Positions 18,378 through 25,924 of a stretch of DNA of 34,561 bases are shown in pieces. A program made the translations under genes and the position numbers. The stretch is taken from positions 1-34,561 of the forward strand of contig CAZNDN010000030.1 in the NCBI GenBank assembly GCA_964571815.1, written 5' to 3'. The notes beneath the pieces were generated by a model. That model was not told the DNA's origin. It ran no database searches and worked only from the letters and a program-made list of their open reading frames with translations. This DNA comes from CAZNDN01 sp964571815. Lineage in GTDB: Bacteria > Fibrobacterota > Chitinivibrionia > Chitinivibrionales > WJKA01. Each line of letters begins with the position of its first letter. Position 1 is the first letter of the stretch.

Positions 18378-18386
18378 CTATTTTCC
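18378..18386 (-). promoter_or_regulatory. GGAAAATAG element upstream of the small secreted gene
   Basis: On the minus strand GGAAAATAG is followed at once by TATACT, a fair -10 hexamer, about 132 bases before the gene. The rest of the 170-base spacer shows no gene. The promoter role is inferred. Confidence 0.35.
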
Positions 18387-18416
18387 ACCGCTCATACGCA
18401 CCGCCTCCCTCAGAGT

Positions 18417-19616
18417 TCAGCCCGATTCCCGGGTTTCACGGACCGCCTCGCATATTGCTCGTATCCCTTCGTCGATACGTTCTTCTCCGGTGTGGCTGAA
18501 TGCGAGGCGGAAACAACTGTTCCGACGTTCTCCCGGGTCGAATGCTTTTCCGATCACGAACGCGGCGCCTTTTGCAAGGGCTCGTTCGAACACGGCCGTT
18601 GCATCGAGACCGTCTTCCAGCGACACCCACACATAGAAGCCCCCTTCGGGCCGTGTCCAGCTCATGCCGCCGGGGGTATAGGCCTCGAGGGCCCGCAGCA
18701 TGATCCCGGCCCGTCGTGCATACGCCGCCCGCAGGGGGGGCAGATACCGCCTCAACATACCTCGCGCCAGGAAGGAGTGGGCCGGCACCTGGCTGAGGGA
18801 GGCCGAGCAGGCGTCCCGCGACTGCTTGACAAGTTCGCATTTGTCCACTATCTCCGTGGGGCCGAGCAGCCATCCCAATCGTATGCCGGGCCCGAATATT
18901 TTCGAGAACGATCCCGTGTAGCAGAGATGCGTGTCCGACCCGGCATCCGCCGCAATCGGTCGCATTGCATCGGCACGGCTCCGGTCGAAATACAGCTCGC
19001 CGTAGGGGTCGTCTTCGAGCACGCATACCTCCGTGCCCGCGAACGCCTCGAGTACCTCGCGCTTACGCCGGGGGGAGTAAAGAATACCGGCGGGATTGTG
19101 AAAATGGGTAGTGAGGTACGCCAGCTTCGGTGGGGGAGAGGCCCTGAGCGCCCGGCGGAGGGCCGAAAGCTCGATACCGTCGTTGTCGAGGGGAACCCCG
19201 GTGAGTTCAGCCCCGTGGGCCTTGAATGCGGCCAGGGCGCCGATGAAGCTCGGCGATTCGGTAAGCACCGTGTCACCCGGATTCACCGTGACCGCGGCGA
19301 GCAGGTTGATTGCCTGCATGGCGCCCGTCGTCACCAGAAGCCCGCGGCCGTCAACCGGAAGGCCTCGACTTCGAAGATACTCTCGCAGGGACTCAAGGAG
19401 GGGGGGGTATCCTGCTGTCGGGGCATACTGAAGGGCCGCCTGCTTTTCCGCGGTGGAGAGCGTCCCGTAGATTTCGTCGAGTATCTCCGTCGGGAGCAGT
19501 TCCGGCGCCGGCATCCCGCCGGCAAAGGAGATAATCGAGGGGTCTGCCGCGAGTTTCATGAGGCGTCGAATCTCTGACGACCGCAAACGTCGGGCAAGGT
19601 TGGAAAAGGGTATCAT
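18417..19616 (-). CDS. PLP-dependent class I/II aminotransferase (2-aminoadipate/aromatic type)
   Basis: A protein of 399 residues, fold type I aminotransferase. The PLP lysine is K239 in TGSFSKIFGPGIRLGW, the pattern typical of the MocR/LysN/Aro8-like subgroup. Other family features are FAGGMPAPELLP (31-42), the tyrosine and glycine of LQYAPTAGYPPL (62-73), N174 in HFHNPAG, and the aspartate of EDDPYGEL (201-208) that holds the pyridine nitrogen. The substrate cannot be told from the sequence; members act on 2-aminoadipate, aromatic or branched-chain amino acids. It is a single gene, divergent from the Ton cluster, with GGAG about 8 bases before the ATG. No biosynthetic neighbour helps to narrow the reaction. 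Confidence 0.93.
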   Translation of the reverse strand: MIPFSNLARRLRSSEIRRLMKLAADPSIISFAGGMPAPELLPTEILDEIYGTLSTAEKQAALQYAPTAGYPPLLESLREYLRSRGLPVDGRGLLVTTGAMQAINLLAAVTVNPGDTVLTESPSFIGALAAFKAHGAELTGVPLDNDGIELSALRRALRASPPPKLAYLTTHFHNPAGILYSPRRKREVLEAFAGTEVCVLEDDPYGELYFDRSRADAMRPIAADAGSDTHLCYTGSFSKIFGPGIRLGWLLGPTEIVDKCELVKQSRDACSASLSQVPAHSFLARGMLRRYLPPLRAAYARRAGIMLRALEAYTPGGMSWTRPEGGFYVWVSLEDGLDATAVFERALAKGAAFVIGKAFDPGERRNSCFRLAFSHTGEERIDEGIRAICEAVRETRESG

Positions 19617-19742
19617 GATCCGACTCCGATGAGGGTGAGAGACCTTTTGCGCAGCTCATTCCGGCGGTAGGCCTGTCGGGACAAGCGCTCAGGGGCACGG
19701 GTTCCGGTTCCCCGGTTTGTTGAAATGCCTTTTCACCCGAAC

Positions 19743-19751
19743 CTATTTTTC
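19743..19751 (-). promoter_or_regulatory. GAAAAATAG element facing the aminotransferase gene
   Basis: On the minus strand GAAAAATAG lies about 127 bases before the aminotransferase start. With the plus-strand copy at 19786-19794 it makes a perfect 9-bp inverted repeat, CTATTTTTC/GAAAAATAG, separated by 34 bases. One element thus faces each divergent gene. A paired operator or two promoters are both possible. Confidence 0.35.
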
Positions 19752-19784
19752 AGCTCTGACGCATTTCGTTGCTTTCATGTTTCA

Positions 19785-19794
19785 GGAAAAATAG
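19785..19794 (+). promoter_or_regulatory. GGAAAAATAG element before the Ton cluster
   Basis: It lies 23 bases before the ATG of the first Ton-cluster gene, just ahead of the GGAGGGG ribosome site at 19801-19807. If it is a -10 box, the transcript would start almost at the ribosome site. A weak alternative promoter, TTGAAA (19720) with TATTTT (19744) 18 bases on, lies upstream. Confidence 0.3.
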
Positions 19795-19817
19795 TCTTTC
19801 GGAGGGGTGCTTTCGTG

Positions 19818-20642
19818 ATGGTGCGGTGGTTGAGAAGTATTCCGGCGCCGGCACTCGTGCTTGTTTCAATGGCGGTACGCGGGCAGGAGTCCGATATCCG
19901 CAATGAGATTGCGCAACTGAAACGGGAGCGGTCGCGTGTTTATGCGGAAATTGCGGAGGTGCGACGCGACAGTGCTGCCGACGCCGAGGAGTTTCGGGAG
20001 TACACGGCGCGCACGGCTGTTCGCCTGCGACGTATCGGCGCGGAGACCGATTCACTGCGGGGTGAAATCGGTCGGTTTCGGCAACAGAGTGATTCCCTGG
20101 GGGCGCTGATTTCGGCACAGGAGGCGGTCAAGCGCCGCGGTGAACTTGCCGGAGAGGCGTTTCGCTCGGAGCTGATCGAGGTATGTGAGGGTCTCGCCGC
20201 GCTTTGCCGGCGGCTTCCTCCTTCGGGCAGAGATCGACTGCTGTCGGCCGTTCGGTTCCTTGCCGGCGAGTTGGAGAGTCGTGCCGTGGACAACACGGAA
20301 GGGCTGCACCGCTTTGCCCGCCTGGCCCGCGACGTTGAGCAGTCGCTGGCCGATATCCAGTTGGAGCAGGGAGCGTCGCCGCTGGAGCACATCGGCGGCA
20401 CCGTCTACCGCATCCGAATCGGCGGGGTGTACGAAGCACTGGTTGACTCCGAGGCTCGTCGGTGCGCCGTGTGGACGGGAGCCGGGGGAGCGTCCGATAC
20501 GACGTGGAAAGTGATCGGGGACGAGGCCGTTGCGCACCGCGTACTGAAAGCCGTGCGGGTCCGTGAAGGGAAGGCCTTGCCCGAGGTTGTGCGCATGCCG
20601 TTTCCCGCTCGCGGGAAAGGGGGCGGTGATGACGATGAGTAG
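19818..20642 (+). CDS. DUF3450-like periplasmic coiled-coil protein of a TonB2-type system
   Basis: A protein of 274 residues. A signal peptide (IPAPALVLVSMAVRGQ) is followed by a long coiled coil (about 26-105, IRNEIAQLKRERSRVYAEI onward), a helical middle part and a C-terminal segment TVYRIRIGGVYEALVDSEAR that fits DUF3450 proteins. In Vibrio such a protein is encoded at the head of the TonB2 cluster just before ttpC. It probably acts in the periplasm with the TtpC-like protein that follows. ATG 19818 is used (GGAGGGG 10 bases before); GTG 19815 is equally possible. Its last 14 bases overlap the next gene, which suggests translational coupling. The acidic end GGGDDDE is encoded in the overlap. 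Confidence 0.8.
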   Translation: MVRWLRSIPAPALVLVSMAVRGQESDIRNEIAQLKRERSRVYAEIAEVRRDSAADAEEFREYTARTAVRLRRIGAETDSLRGEIGRFRQQSDSLGALISAQEAVKRRGELAGEAFRSELIEVCEGLAALCRRLPPSGRDRLLSAVRFLAGELESRAVDNTEGLHRFARLARDVEQSLADIQLEQGASPLEHIGGTVYRIRIGGVYEALVDSEARRCAVWTGAGGASDTTWKVIGDEAVAHRVLKAVRVREGKALPEVVRMPFPARGKGGGDDDE

Positions 20643-22149
20643 GCACTCCGGGTGTGGTTGCGTTGTCCGGCGTTCGCCTTTTTCCCGGACCGCCCTGAGG
20701 GCAACGTTGCTGATGCTTGCGGTGTGTGCGGCGGGTATCGCCCGTCCCCGGAAATCGGATGAAGAGCGTCTGCGCGTCGAAGCCGAGGCCCTTCGTCGCA
20801 GTGTTGCCGCCGCACGGGATTCTCTCCAGGATGTCATTGCCGGTCGGTGGAATGCCCGGGAGCGGTACGTGCGGGAGCGGGAGGTGAGCAAGGAACGCCT
20901 CTCCGAGCTGCGTGACGCGCGGGAGCGGTCGCATGCGGAGCTTTCCCGTGTCAAGGAAGAGTGCTTCGCGCGCGAGCGGCTTCTGGAGGATGCGCGGGTC
21001 GAGGCCGAGGCGGCGCGGGATGCGCGGGACTACCTGAGGGCAACGCTGAAAGAGGTGTTTGCCGGCGAGAGCGACAAGCTCGGGGCTGCGTTTCCGCTTG
21101 ACCTGGAGCGACGCCGCGAGGCTCTGGAGCGCGTGCGGCGCATCGAAGCGGGAACCGCGGGGGCGAAGAAGGCACTTACGGCGTACGGTGAGTACCTGGA
21201 CGAATTTCTGAGCCGGGGACTGGAGGTTCGGATTGTCGAAGGTACGGTAATCGTGGAGGATCACGGGCCCGAACAGTTGACGATTGCCCGGTTCGGCACT
21301 GTTTTCGGTTACGGCATCAACGATTCGGGTTCGATTTTCATGATCCGTCCGAGCGGGCGGGGCGAGGGGCGGACGTATCGTGCGTACGTGGTGGGTGAAG
21401 CCGAACTTGTCGAACAATTGCGTGAGCTTCTTCCACGATGGGTGCGTTCGGAGACGGTGTCGGGAGAAGTGCCGGTGGACGTTCTTATGAATGCGCAGTC
21501 GGGCAGGTTGCTGGCGGGGGGGAAGAGCGGGGCGGCGGCCGGGATACGAGAGTACGTGCGCGCGGGCGGTCCGATCATGGTGCCGTTGCTGCTGCTTCCG
21601 TTGTGGGCCCTGGTGCTGGTGATACTGAAGCTTGTGCAGCTTTCCGGGCTATCTCATCGGGTGGAGCGTGCGGGGACGCGGGTGGTCCGGTTGTTGCGGG
21701 ACGGACAACGTGACGAGGCCCGCGCCCTTGTCGAGAAGCGAAGGGGGCCTGTTGCTGAGATCGGGCATGCCTGTCTTTCGCATCCCGAATGGGACCGTGC
21801 CTCGGCGGAGCAGACCGCCCGTGAGGTACTTCTCGCCGAAAGCCCGCGCCTGAACCGCTATCTGAATTCACTTGCGGTGATTGCCGGCGTTGCACCGCTT
21901 CTGGGGCTCCTGGGGACGGTGACGGGAATGATCGAGCTGTTCGAGGTCATTACCCACTACGGGACGGGCGATCCGAAAGTCATGGCCGGTGGAATATCCG
22001 AGGCACTGATTACCACGCAGACCGGCCTTGCGGTCGCGATCCCTCTGCTGTTGATTCACAATTACCTCCGAAACCGGCGCAATCGCATTCACGCGGGTAT
22101 TCAGCAGCATGCCGTCGAGATGATCAATGCCCTGTGGCCGAAGGGATAG
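20629..22149 (+). CDS. TtpC-like MotA/TolQ/ExbB protein with DUF3450-like N-terminal domain
   Basis: A protein of 506 residues in two parts. After a signal-like segment (TALRATLLMLAVCAAGIA), residues ~40-310 are coiled coil plus a beta region (FGTVFGYGINDSGSIFMI) resembling DUF3450. A membrane segment near 320 (IMVPLLLLPLWALVLVILKL) opens the ExbB/TolQ domain, whose two later helices include APLLGLLGTVTGMIELFEV and ISEALITTQTGLAVAIPLLL, the family's proton-channel signatures. In Vibrio TtpC is an extra subunit needed for TonB2 energy transfer. The start 20629 (ATG) has AAAGGGGG 5 bases before it; ATG 20635 is in frame. Domain order and neighbours match TtpC; activity is inferred. Confidence 0.9.
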   Translation: MTMSRHSGCGCVVRRSPFSRTALRATLLMLAVCAAGIARPRKSDEERLRVEAEALRRSVAAARDSLQDVIAGRWNARERYVREREVSKERLSELRDARERSHAELSRVKEECFARERLLEDARVEAEAARDARDYLRATLKEVFAGESDKLGAAFPLDLERRREALERVRRIEAGTAGAKKALTAYGEYLDEFLSRGLEVRIVEGTVIVEDHGPEQLTIARFGTVFGYGINDSGSIFMIRPSGRGEGRTYRAYVVGEAELVEQLRELLPRWVRSETVSGEVPVDVLMNAQSGRLLAGGKSGAAAGIREYVRAGGPIMVPLLLLPLWALVLVILKLVQLSGLSHRVERAGTRVVRLLRDGQRDEARALVEKRRGPVAEIGHACLSHPEWDRASAEQTAREVLLAESPRLNRYLNSLAVIAGVAPLLGLLGTVTGMIELFEVITHYGTGDPKVMAGGISEALITTQTGLAVAIPLLLIHNYLRNRRNRIHAGIQQHAVEMINALWPKG

Positions 22150-22152
22150 ACC

Positions 22153-22773
22153 GTGATTCGCCTGTTCCTCAGCGCGTTCGAGCGGGGCGGCTGGATCATG
22201 TGGGTGATTCTCGGCGTTTCGCTCGTTGTGTGGTACCTGGGAATCGACAAGTATCTGGACCTCCGGGGATTTTCACGGGCGCGGGTTCGGTTTCTTCGCC
22301 ATGTGCGCAGCGGTGATTGGAGCCGGATCGAAGCGCCCGTGGGAGAGCGGCATCTTGACGGCCTGGCGTACCGGCTCGGCCGGTCGCGCATCCTGGGAGG
22401 TCCGTCTCCCGCCCGTGTGGTACGTGAGTTTCTCCTTGGCGCGGTGCCTGCCCTTGACCGGGGGTTGTCGACCATGTCGGCATGGATTGCGGTAGCGCCT
22501 CTGCTGGGGCTTCTGGGCACGGTGACGGGGATGATTCATACGTTTCGGGTGATCACCGAATTCGGCGCCGGCAGTCCGCATTTGACGGCCGAGGGGATCA
22601 GCATGGCATTGCTGACGACGCAGGCGGGCCTGACGGTGGCGTTTCCGGCGCTGTTGCTGCACAACCGCCTTCTTTCATTCAAGAACCGGCTGGTGGAGCT
22701 TCTGAAGGCGGATGCCGAAGAGATTGTTCGAACGCTGGAGCGGCCGACGGAAGGAGGGGGTGCGGGTGTTTGA
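22153..22773 (+). CDS. exbB: ExbB/TolQ-family proton channel protein
   Basis: A protein of 206 residues. The first membrane helix is at about 12-32 (GGWIMWVILGVSLVVWYLGI). The second and third carry the family motifs VAPLLGLLGTVTGMIHTF and ISMALLTTQAGLTVAFPAL. It should form the proton channel with ExbD and drive TonB. The GTG start lies 3 bases after the previous stop, with AGGG upstream. The last 8 bases overlap exbD. It is the second ExbB-type protein of the cluster, without the coiled-coil extension of the first. Confidence 0.93.
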   Translation: MIRLFLSAFERGGWIMWVILGVSLVVWYLGIDKYLDLRGFSRARVRFLRHVRSGDWSRIEAPVGERHLDGLAYRLGRSRILGGPSPARVVREFLLGAVPALDRGLSTMSAWIAVAPLLGLLGTVTGMIHTFRVITEFGAGSPHLTAEGISMALLTTQAGLTVAFPALLLHNRLLSFKNRLVELLKADAEEIVRTLERPTEGGGAGV

Positions 22774-23176
22774 AGAATACCAGCCAATGCAGGAGGAATC
22801 GCAGTCGGCCGAGATCAACATGGGGCCGCTGATCGACATGGTATTCATCCTTCTGATCTTCTTCATTATCACCACGAATTTCAATCGCCAGACCGGGGTC
22901 GATGTGGCCAAGCCGAAGGCGCGGACGGCCGCGGTGACGGGTCGGAAGACCCTGCTGATCGGCATTTCGCGCGAGGGTACGGTGCACGTGTACGGGCGGC
23001 AGATGTCGCTCGATCGGCTGCGGCATCTGGTAGGCGGAGAGCTTACCCGTCGTCCGGACATGTCGATTGTGATCGTCGCCGATCGTCATGCCGATATCGG
23101 CCGGGCGGTGGAAGTCATGGACCAGTGCGCCCTGGCGGGCGCGGAGCGCGTTTCGATCGCAGCGGACAAGGAATAA
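22766..23176 (+). CDS. exbD: ExbD/TolR-family biopolymer transport protein
   Basis: A protein of 136 residues. A short cytoplasmic start (INMGPL) leads into one membrane helix, PLIDMVFILLIFFIITTNF, with the proton-carrying aspartate at D24. The periplasmic domain includes VTGRKTLLIGISREGTVHV and MSIVIVADRHADIGRAVEVM, typical of ExbD. GTG 22766 is chosen because GGAGGGGG stands 5 bases before it and the frame upstream lies inside exbB. It overlaps exbB by GTGTTTGA. Confidence 0.93.
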   Translation: MFEEYQPMQEESQSAEINMGPLIDMVFILLIFFIITTNFNRQTGVDVAKPKARTAAVTGRKTLLIGISREGTVHVYGRQMSLDRLRHLVGGELTRRPDMSIVIVADRHADIGRAVEVMDQCALAGAERVSIAADKE

Positions 23177-23182
23177 TCCGAC

Positions 23183-23800
23183 ATGCATGGACGGCCGAGG
23201 TTGCCCGGCATTGCGGGAAGGGCGGTGGGTACGCTTGTCGTAAATGCCGGTTTGTTCCTGCTGATTCCGGCGCTGGACGGAATGTTCGGCGTGCGGCCGT
23301 CGTCGCGCGAACTCGCCGCGCGGCGGGAAGTGGTACTCGAGCCGGCGAGGCCGGAGAAACCGCCGGAGCACCGACGTCGCTCCCGGTTGCGTGAGGTTGT
23401 TCCATCCCGGGGTGTTCCGGACCGTAATCCGCAGGCGTTTCGATTCCAGCCGGATTTGTCGGTACAGGGGGAAGGGGCGGTTGCCCTTACCGGCAGGGAC
23501 CTGGAGGTCGTGGTGTTTGAGGAGGGGGAGACCGACCGGCCGCCGGAGCCGACGTATCGTCCGTCGATACCGTATCCTCCCCGTGCGCGTGAGCTGGGAA
23601 TCGAGGGGGCGCTGGAGCTGGAGTTGATCGTCGGGCGGGCCGGGAGAGTGGAATCGGTGAAGATTGTTTCGTCGCCGCACCCTGATTTTTCGTCGACCGC
23701 TCGGAGAGTGGTCTCCGACTGGCGGTTCACGCCGGGGATGAACAAAGGGGTCCCGGTACGGGTTCGCGTTCGTCAGACGATCGAATTCAGATTGGAATAG
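23183..23800 (+). CDS. tonB: TonB energy transducer
   Basis: A protein of 205 residues. A membrane helix at about 14-31 (AVGTLVVNAGLFLLIPAL) is followed by a basic and proline-bearing linker, shorter than in E. coli TonB, and a C-terminal TonB domain from about 125: SIPYPPRARELGIEGALELE, then a strand pair ending DWRFTPGMNKGVPVRVRVRQ. The YPP motif and the GxxR/W pattern are those of TonB. It should transfer energy from ExbB/ExbD to outer-membrane receptors. The linker has few Pro-Lys repeats, so the reach across the periplasm may rely on the coiled-coil partners of the cluster. Confidence 0.93.
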   Translation: MHGRPRLPGIAGRAVGTLVVNAGLFLLIPALDGMFGVRPSSRELAARREVVLEPARPEKPPEHRRRSRLREVVPSRGVPDRNPQAFRFQPDLSVQGEGAVALTGRDLEVVVFEEGETDRPPEPTYRPSIPYPPRARELGIEGALELELIVGRAGRVESVKIVSSPHPDFSSTARRVVSDWRFTPGMNKGVPVRVRVRQTIEFRLE

Positions 23801-23804
23801 ACTC

Positions 23805-24779
23805 ATGGAGTGTTTGCGGAGGGTGCGGTATACGGCGGGGGCGCGCGTGCGTGTTCTGGCGACGGCCGGTGTCGTGGCGGTCGGCGCCGCGGGCGTCGGG
23901 CGGGCCGGACCCTCACTGGAGAAGGCCAATCGTCTGTACGAATCGGGTGATGTGGTATCGGCGGTGCGTGCCTATCGGGAGGCTCTTTCGCGGGGGGAGA
24001 ACCCCGCCCTCTGCTCGTTCAATCTCGGCAATGCGTACTTCCGGCTGGACAGCATGGCGCAAAGTATTGTGTATTATCGGACATGCACGGTGCATGCGCC
24101 CGATTTTTTCAGAGGTCACTACAATCTCGGGATTGCCTACGCCCGGCTGGGCAATTTCGGCGAATGCATTGCCTCGATCCGCAGGGCACTCGAGCTGGAG
24201 CCGGAACACCGGAATGCTCGTGCCGCTCTTGCGGCCGCCTACCGCAATGTCGGGGCGCTTCCGGAGGCGGCGGTCTGCTACGAGCGTCTTGCGGCGCGGT
24301 TCCCCGAGGGATACGAGCACATGCTTGCGCTGGGTGAGATCTACCGGCGGCTTGACGACCCTCATGAAGCGCTGCAATGGTTTTCGCGTTATCCGGAGGA
24401 CGGGCCGCGATGGGGGTACGCGCGGCAGGCGATGGCCGGTATCGCTCGCGAGCGCGGCAGGCTCGAACAGGCCGCTTATTTTCTCAAGCAGGCGCTGGCG
24501 CACGAACCCGGGAATCGATGGCTGTTGTATCGAATCGTGGATGTGTACCGCGAGGCCGGCAAGCCGCTGCTGGCCATGGAAGAGGCGTCACGGGGCATCG
24601 CTCGCTTCCCCGAATTCGCCGAACTTGCCCTTCTTGCCGGAAATATCGCATTCGAGCGGGAGGAATACGAGCGGGCGGCCTACTTTTACGGCCGGGCCAG
24701 GGACCTGGGCAGTGCGGGGGGAGTGGTGGGGCTTGAGAACGTGCGGCTTATTCGACGGGAGCATGCCGCGGCACAGTAA
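23805..24779 (+). CDS. TPR-repeat protein at the end of the Ton cluster
   Basis: A protein of 324 residues with an N-terminal signal-like segment (VLATAGVVAVGAAGVGRAGP) and about eight TPR units, for example KANRLYESGDVVSAVRAYRE, CSFNLGNAYFRLDSMAQSI, GHYNLGIAYARLGNFGECIA and ARAALAAAYRNVGALPEAAV. It starts 4 bases after the tonB stop, so it belongs to the same transcript. The Vibrio TonB2 cluster ends with a TPR gene in the same place. A periplasmic docking role is likely, but its partner is unknown. Confidence 0.9.
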   Translation: MECLRRVRYTAGARVRVLATAGVVAVGAAGVGRAGPSLEKANRLYESGDVVSAVRAYREALSRGENPALCSFNLGNAYFRLDSMAQSIVYYRTCTVHAPDFFRGHYNLGIAYARLGNFGECIASIRRALELEPEHRNARAALAAAYRNVGALPEAAVCYERLAARFPEGYEHMLALGEIYRRLDDPHEALQWFSRYPEDGPRWGYARQAMAGIARERGRLEQAAYFLKQALAHEPGNRWLLYRIVDVYREAGKPLLAMEEASRGIARFPEFAELALLAGNIAFEREEYERAAYFYGRARDLGSAGGVVGLENVRLIRREHAAAQ

Positions 24780-24809
24780 GTCCCGGCAGCGCGCGAACAC
24801 GGCGCCGTC

Positions 24810-25271
24810 TCATCCGATCTCCCTGCAGTGCGGGGAGGGTCGGCGAAGCAGGCAATCGAGCCCTCGCGGGCGCTGGGAGGGCGTTTCGAAGAGCACGGTC
24901 GTGTCCACATTGCCCCGCGGGAAGAAATCCCCGATCACCATGGCCCACCGGGGCGATAGAAGATCGGTTACGGTACGAAACAGATGTGCGGTGACGGCCT
25001 CGTGATACGTACCGATCATCCTGAAGGAACTGAGATAGAGTTTCCAGGATTTGAGTTCGACGCACAGGTTTGCGGGAAGATAGTACAGTTCGATCGAGGC
25101 GAAATCGGGGTAGCCGGTCGCGGGGCATACACAGGTGAATTCGGGGAACACGATTCGAATGATGCCGCCGGCGTTGGTGGTTCCCTCGTAGGGACAGGAG
25201 AATGTCTCAAGCGCGGGGAACAGGTCTTGTTGAATTGCCTCTTGAAGGGATGTTGTCGGCTGGGAAACCAT
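24810..25271 (-). CDS. queF: NADPH-dependent 7-cyano-7-deazaguanine reductase (preQ0 reductase)
   Basis: A protein of 153 residues of the short, single-domain QueF type. It reduces the nitrile of preQ0 to the amine preQ1 in queuosine synthesis. The nucleophilic cysteine is C49 in FTCVCPATGYPDFA, the proton donor D56 lies seven residues on, and the substrate glutamate is E91 in MIGTYHE. These match Bacillus C55, D62 and E97 with a constant shift of six. The QueF signature appears as ELKSWKLYLSSF. The ATG at 25269-25271 is fixed by a near-perfect AAAGGAGGT 7 bases before it. It stands alone, convergent with the TPR gene; no preQ1 riboswitch was recognised in the leader. Confidence 0.97.
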   Translation of the reverse strand: MVSQPTTSLQEAIQQDLFPALETFSCPYEGTTNAGGIIRIVFPEFTCVCPATGYPDFASIELYYLPANLCVELKSWKLYLSSFRMIGTYHEAVTAHLFRTVTDLLSPRWAMVIGDFFPRGNVDTTVLFETPSQRPRGLDCLLRRPSPHCREIG

Positions 25272-25337
25272 GGATTCTACCTCCTTTGTTCGTGCCCCCT
25301 GCAACGGAGTCGTACTTGAAATCCGGGAGGGAATGAG

Positions 25338-25347
25338 CTAATTTTTC
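25338..25347 (-). promoter_or_regulatory. GAAAAATTAG element upstream of queF
   Basis: Minus-strand variant of the GAAAAATAG element with one extra T, about 67 bases before queF. A plus-strand GAAAATAC at 25359-25366 faces the ferredoxin gene. The 281-base spacer holds no gene that can be supported. Confidence 0.25.
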
Positions 25348-25358
25348 ACCCTGACAGC

Positions 25359-25366
25359 GAAAATAC
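25359..25366 (+). promoter_or_regulatory. GAAAATAC element facing the ferredoxin gene
   Basis: GAAAATAC followed by TATGG, about 187 bases before the ferredoxin ATG, opposite in direction to the element that faces queF. Role inferred from the recurrence of this motif in the window. Confidence 0.2.
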
Positions 25367-25552
25367 TATGGGCTCCGGCATGATGCCGGGATTCGGCAGC
25401 GGGAAGGATGCGGGACGTGCCGGAGGAGCGGGTTTTGTGGCGTGACCGAGGGGGTTCGCATCCGCGGAGAGCGTCGGCACCCATATACGGTTTTCGCGGC
25501 GTTTTGTGTGTGCAAACCCTTACCTAACACCTACAACACCAAGGAGCGATTC

Positions 25553-25723
25553 ATGGCGCACAAGATCACCGATGATTGTGTTGCGTGCGGAAGTTGCCTT
25601 CCGGAGTGCCCCGAGGGGGCAATCAGCGAGGGAGATCCTATTTACGTGATTGACGCCGAGAAGTGCACCGACTGCGGCACGTGTGTGGACGTGTGTCCTT
25701 CCGAGGCGATCATACAGGGGTAG
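25553..25723 (+). CDS. 2[4Fe-4S] ferredoxin
   Basis: A protein of 56 residues with two complete cluster motifs, CVACGSCLPECPEGAI and CTDCGTCVDVCPSEAI, the arrangement of clostridial-type ferredoxins. It carries electrons at low potential in the cytoplasm. ATG 25553 has AAGGAG 6 bases before it; the frame stays open upstream but is not ferredoxin-like. A good terminator follows 12 bases after the stop, so it is a single-gene transcript. Confidence 0.97.
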   Translation: MAHKITDDCVACGSCLPECPEGAISEGDPIYVIDAEKCTDCGTCVDVCPSEAIIQG

Positions 25724-25735
25724 AGGCTGAGCCGG

Positions 25736-25794
25736 GGCCCGGACGTGCCCGCGAAAAGAGCGTATCTCCGGCGCGGGAATGCCGGGCCGTTTTA
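25736..25794 (+). terminator. Rho-independent terminator of the ferredoxin gene
   Basis: GGCCCGG (25736-25742) pairs with CCGGGCC (25782-25788). Inside it CCCGCG pairs with CGCGGG. The stem is followed by CG and TTTTATTT. The spacer after it (25795-25924) shows a small hairpin CGCTCGAATGAGCG but no gene. Confidence 0.8.
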
Positions 25795-25924
25795 TTTGTG
25801 ACGGTGGTGGTGAGCGATCCGTACAATCGAGAACGATGGTGCCCGATACCGGGAACACGCTCGAATGAGCGTTCGGCATGACGGGAGTATGTCGGTCACA
25901 CGCCGCACATGATGGGATTGCCTG

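Noticed and set aside
25272..25340. preQ1 riboswitch in the queF leader
   Set aside because: No C-rich loop with A-rich tail of the preQ1-I pattern could be found; only a strong ribosome site is seen.
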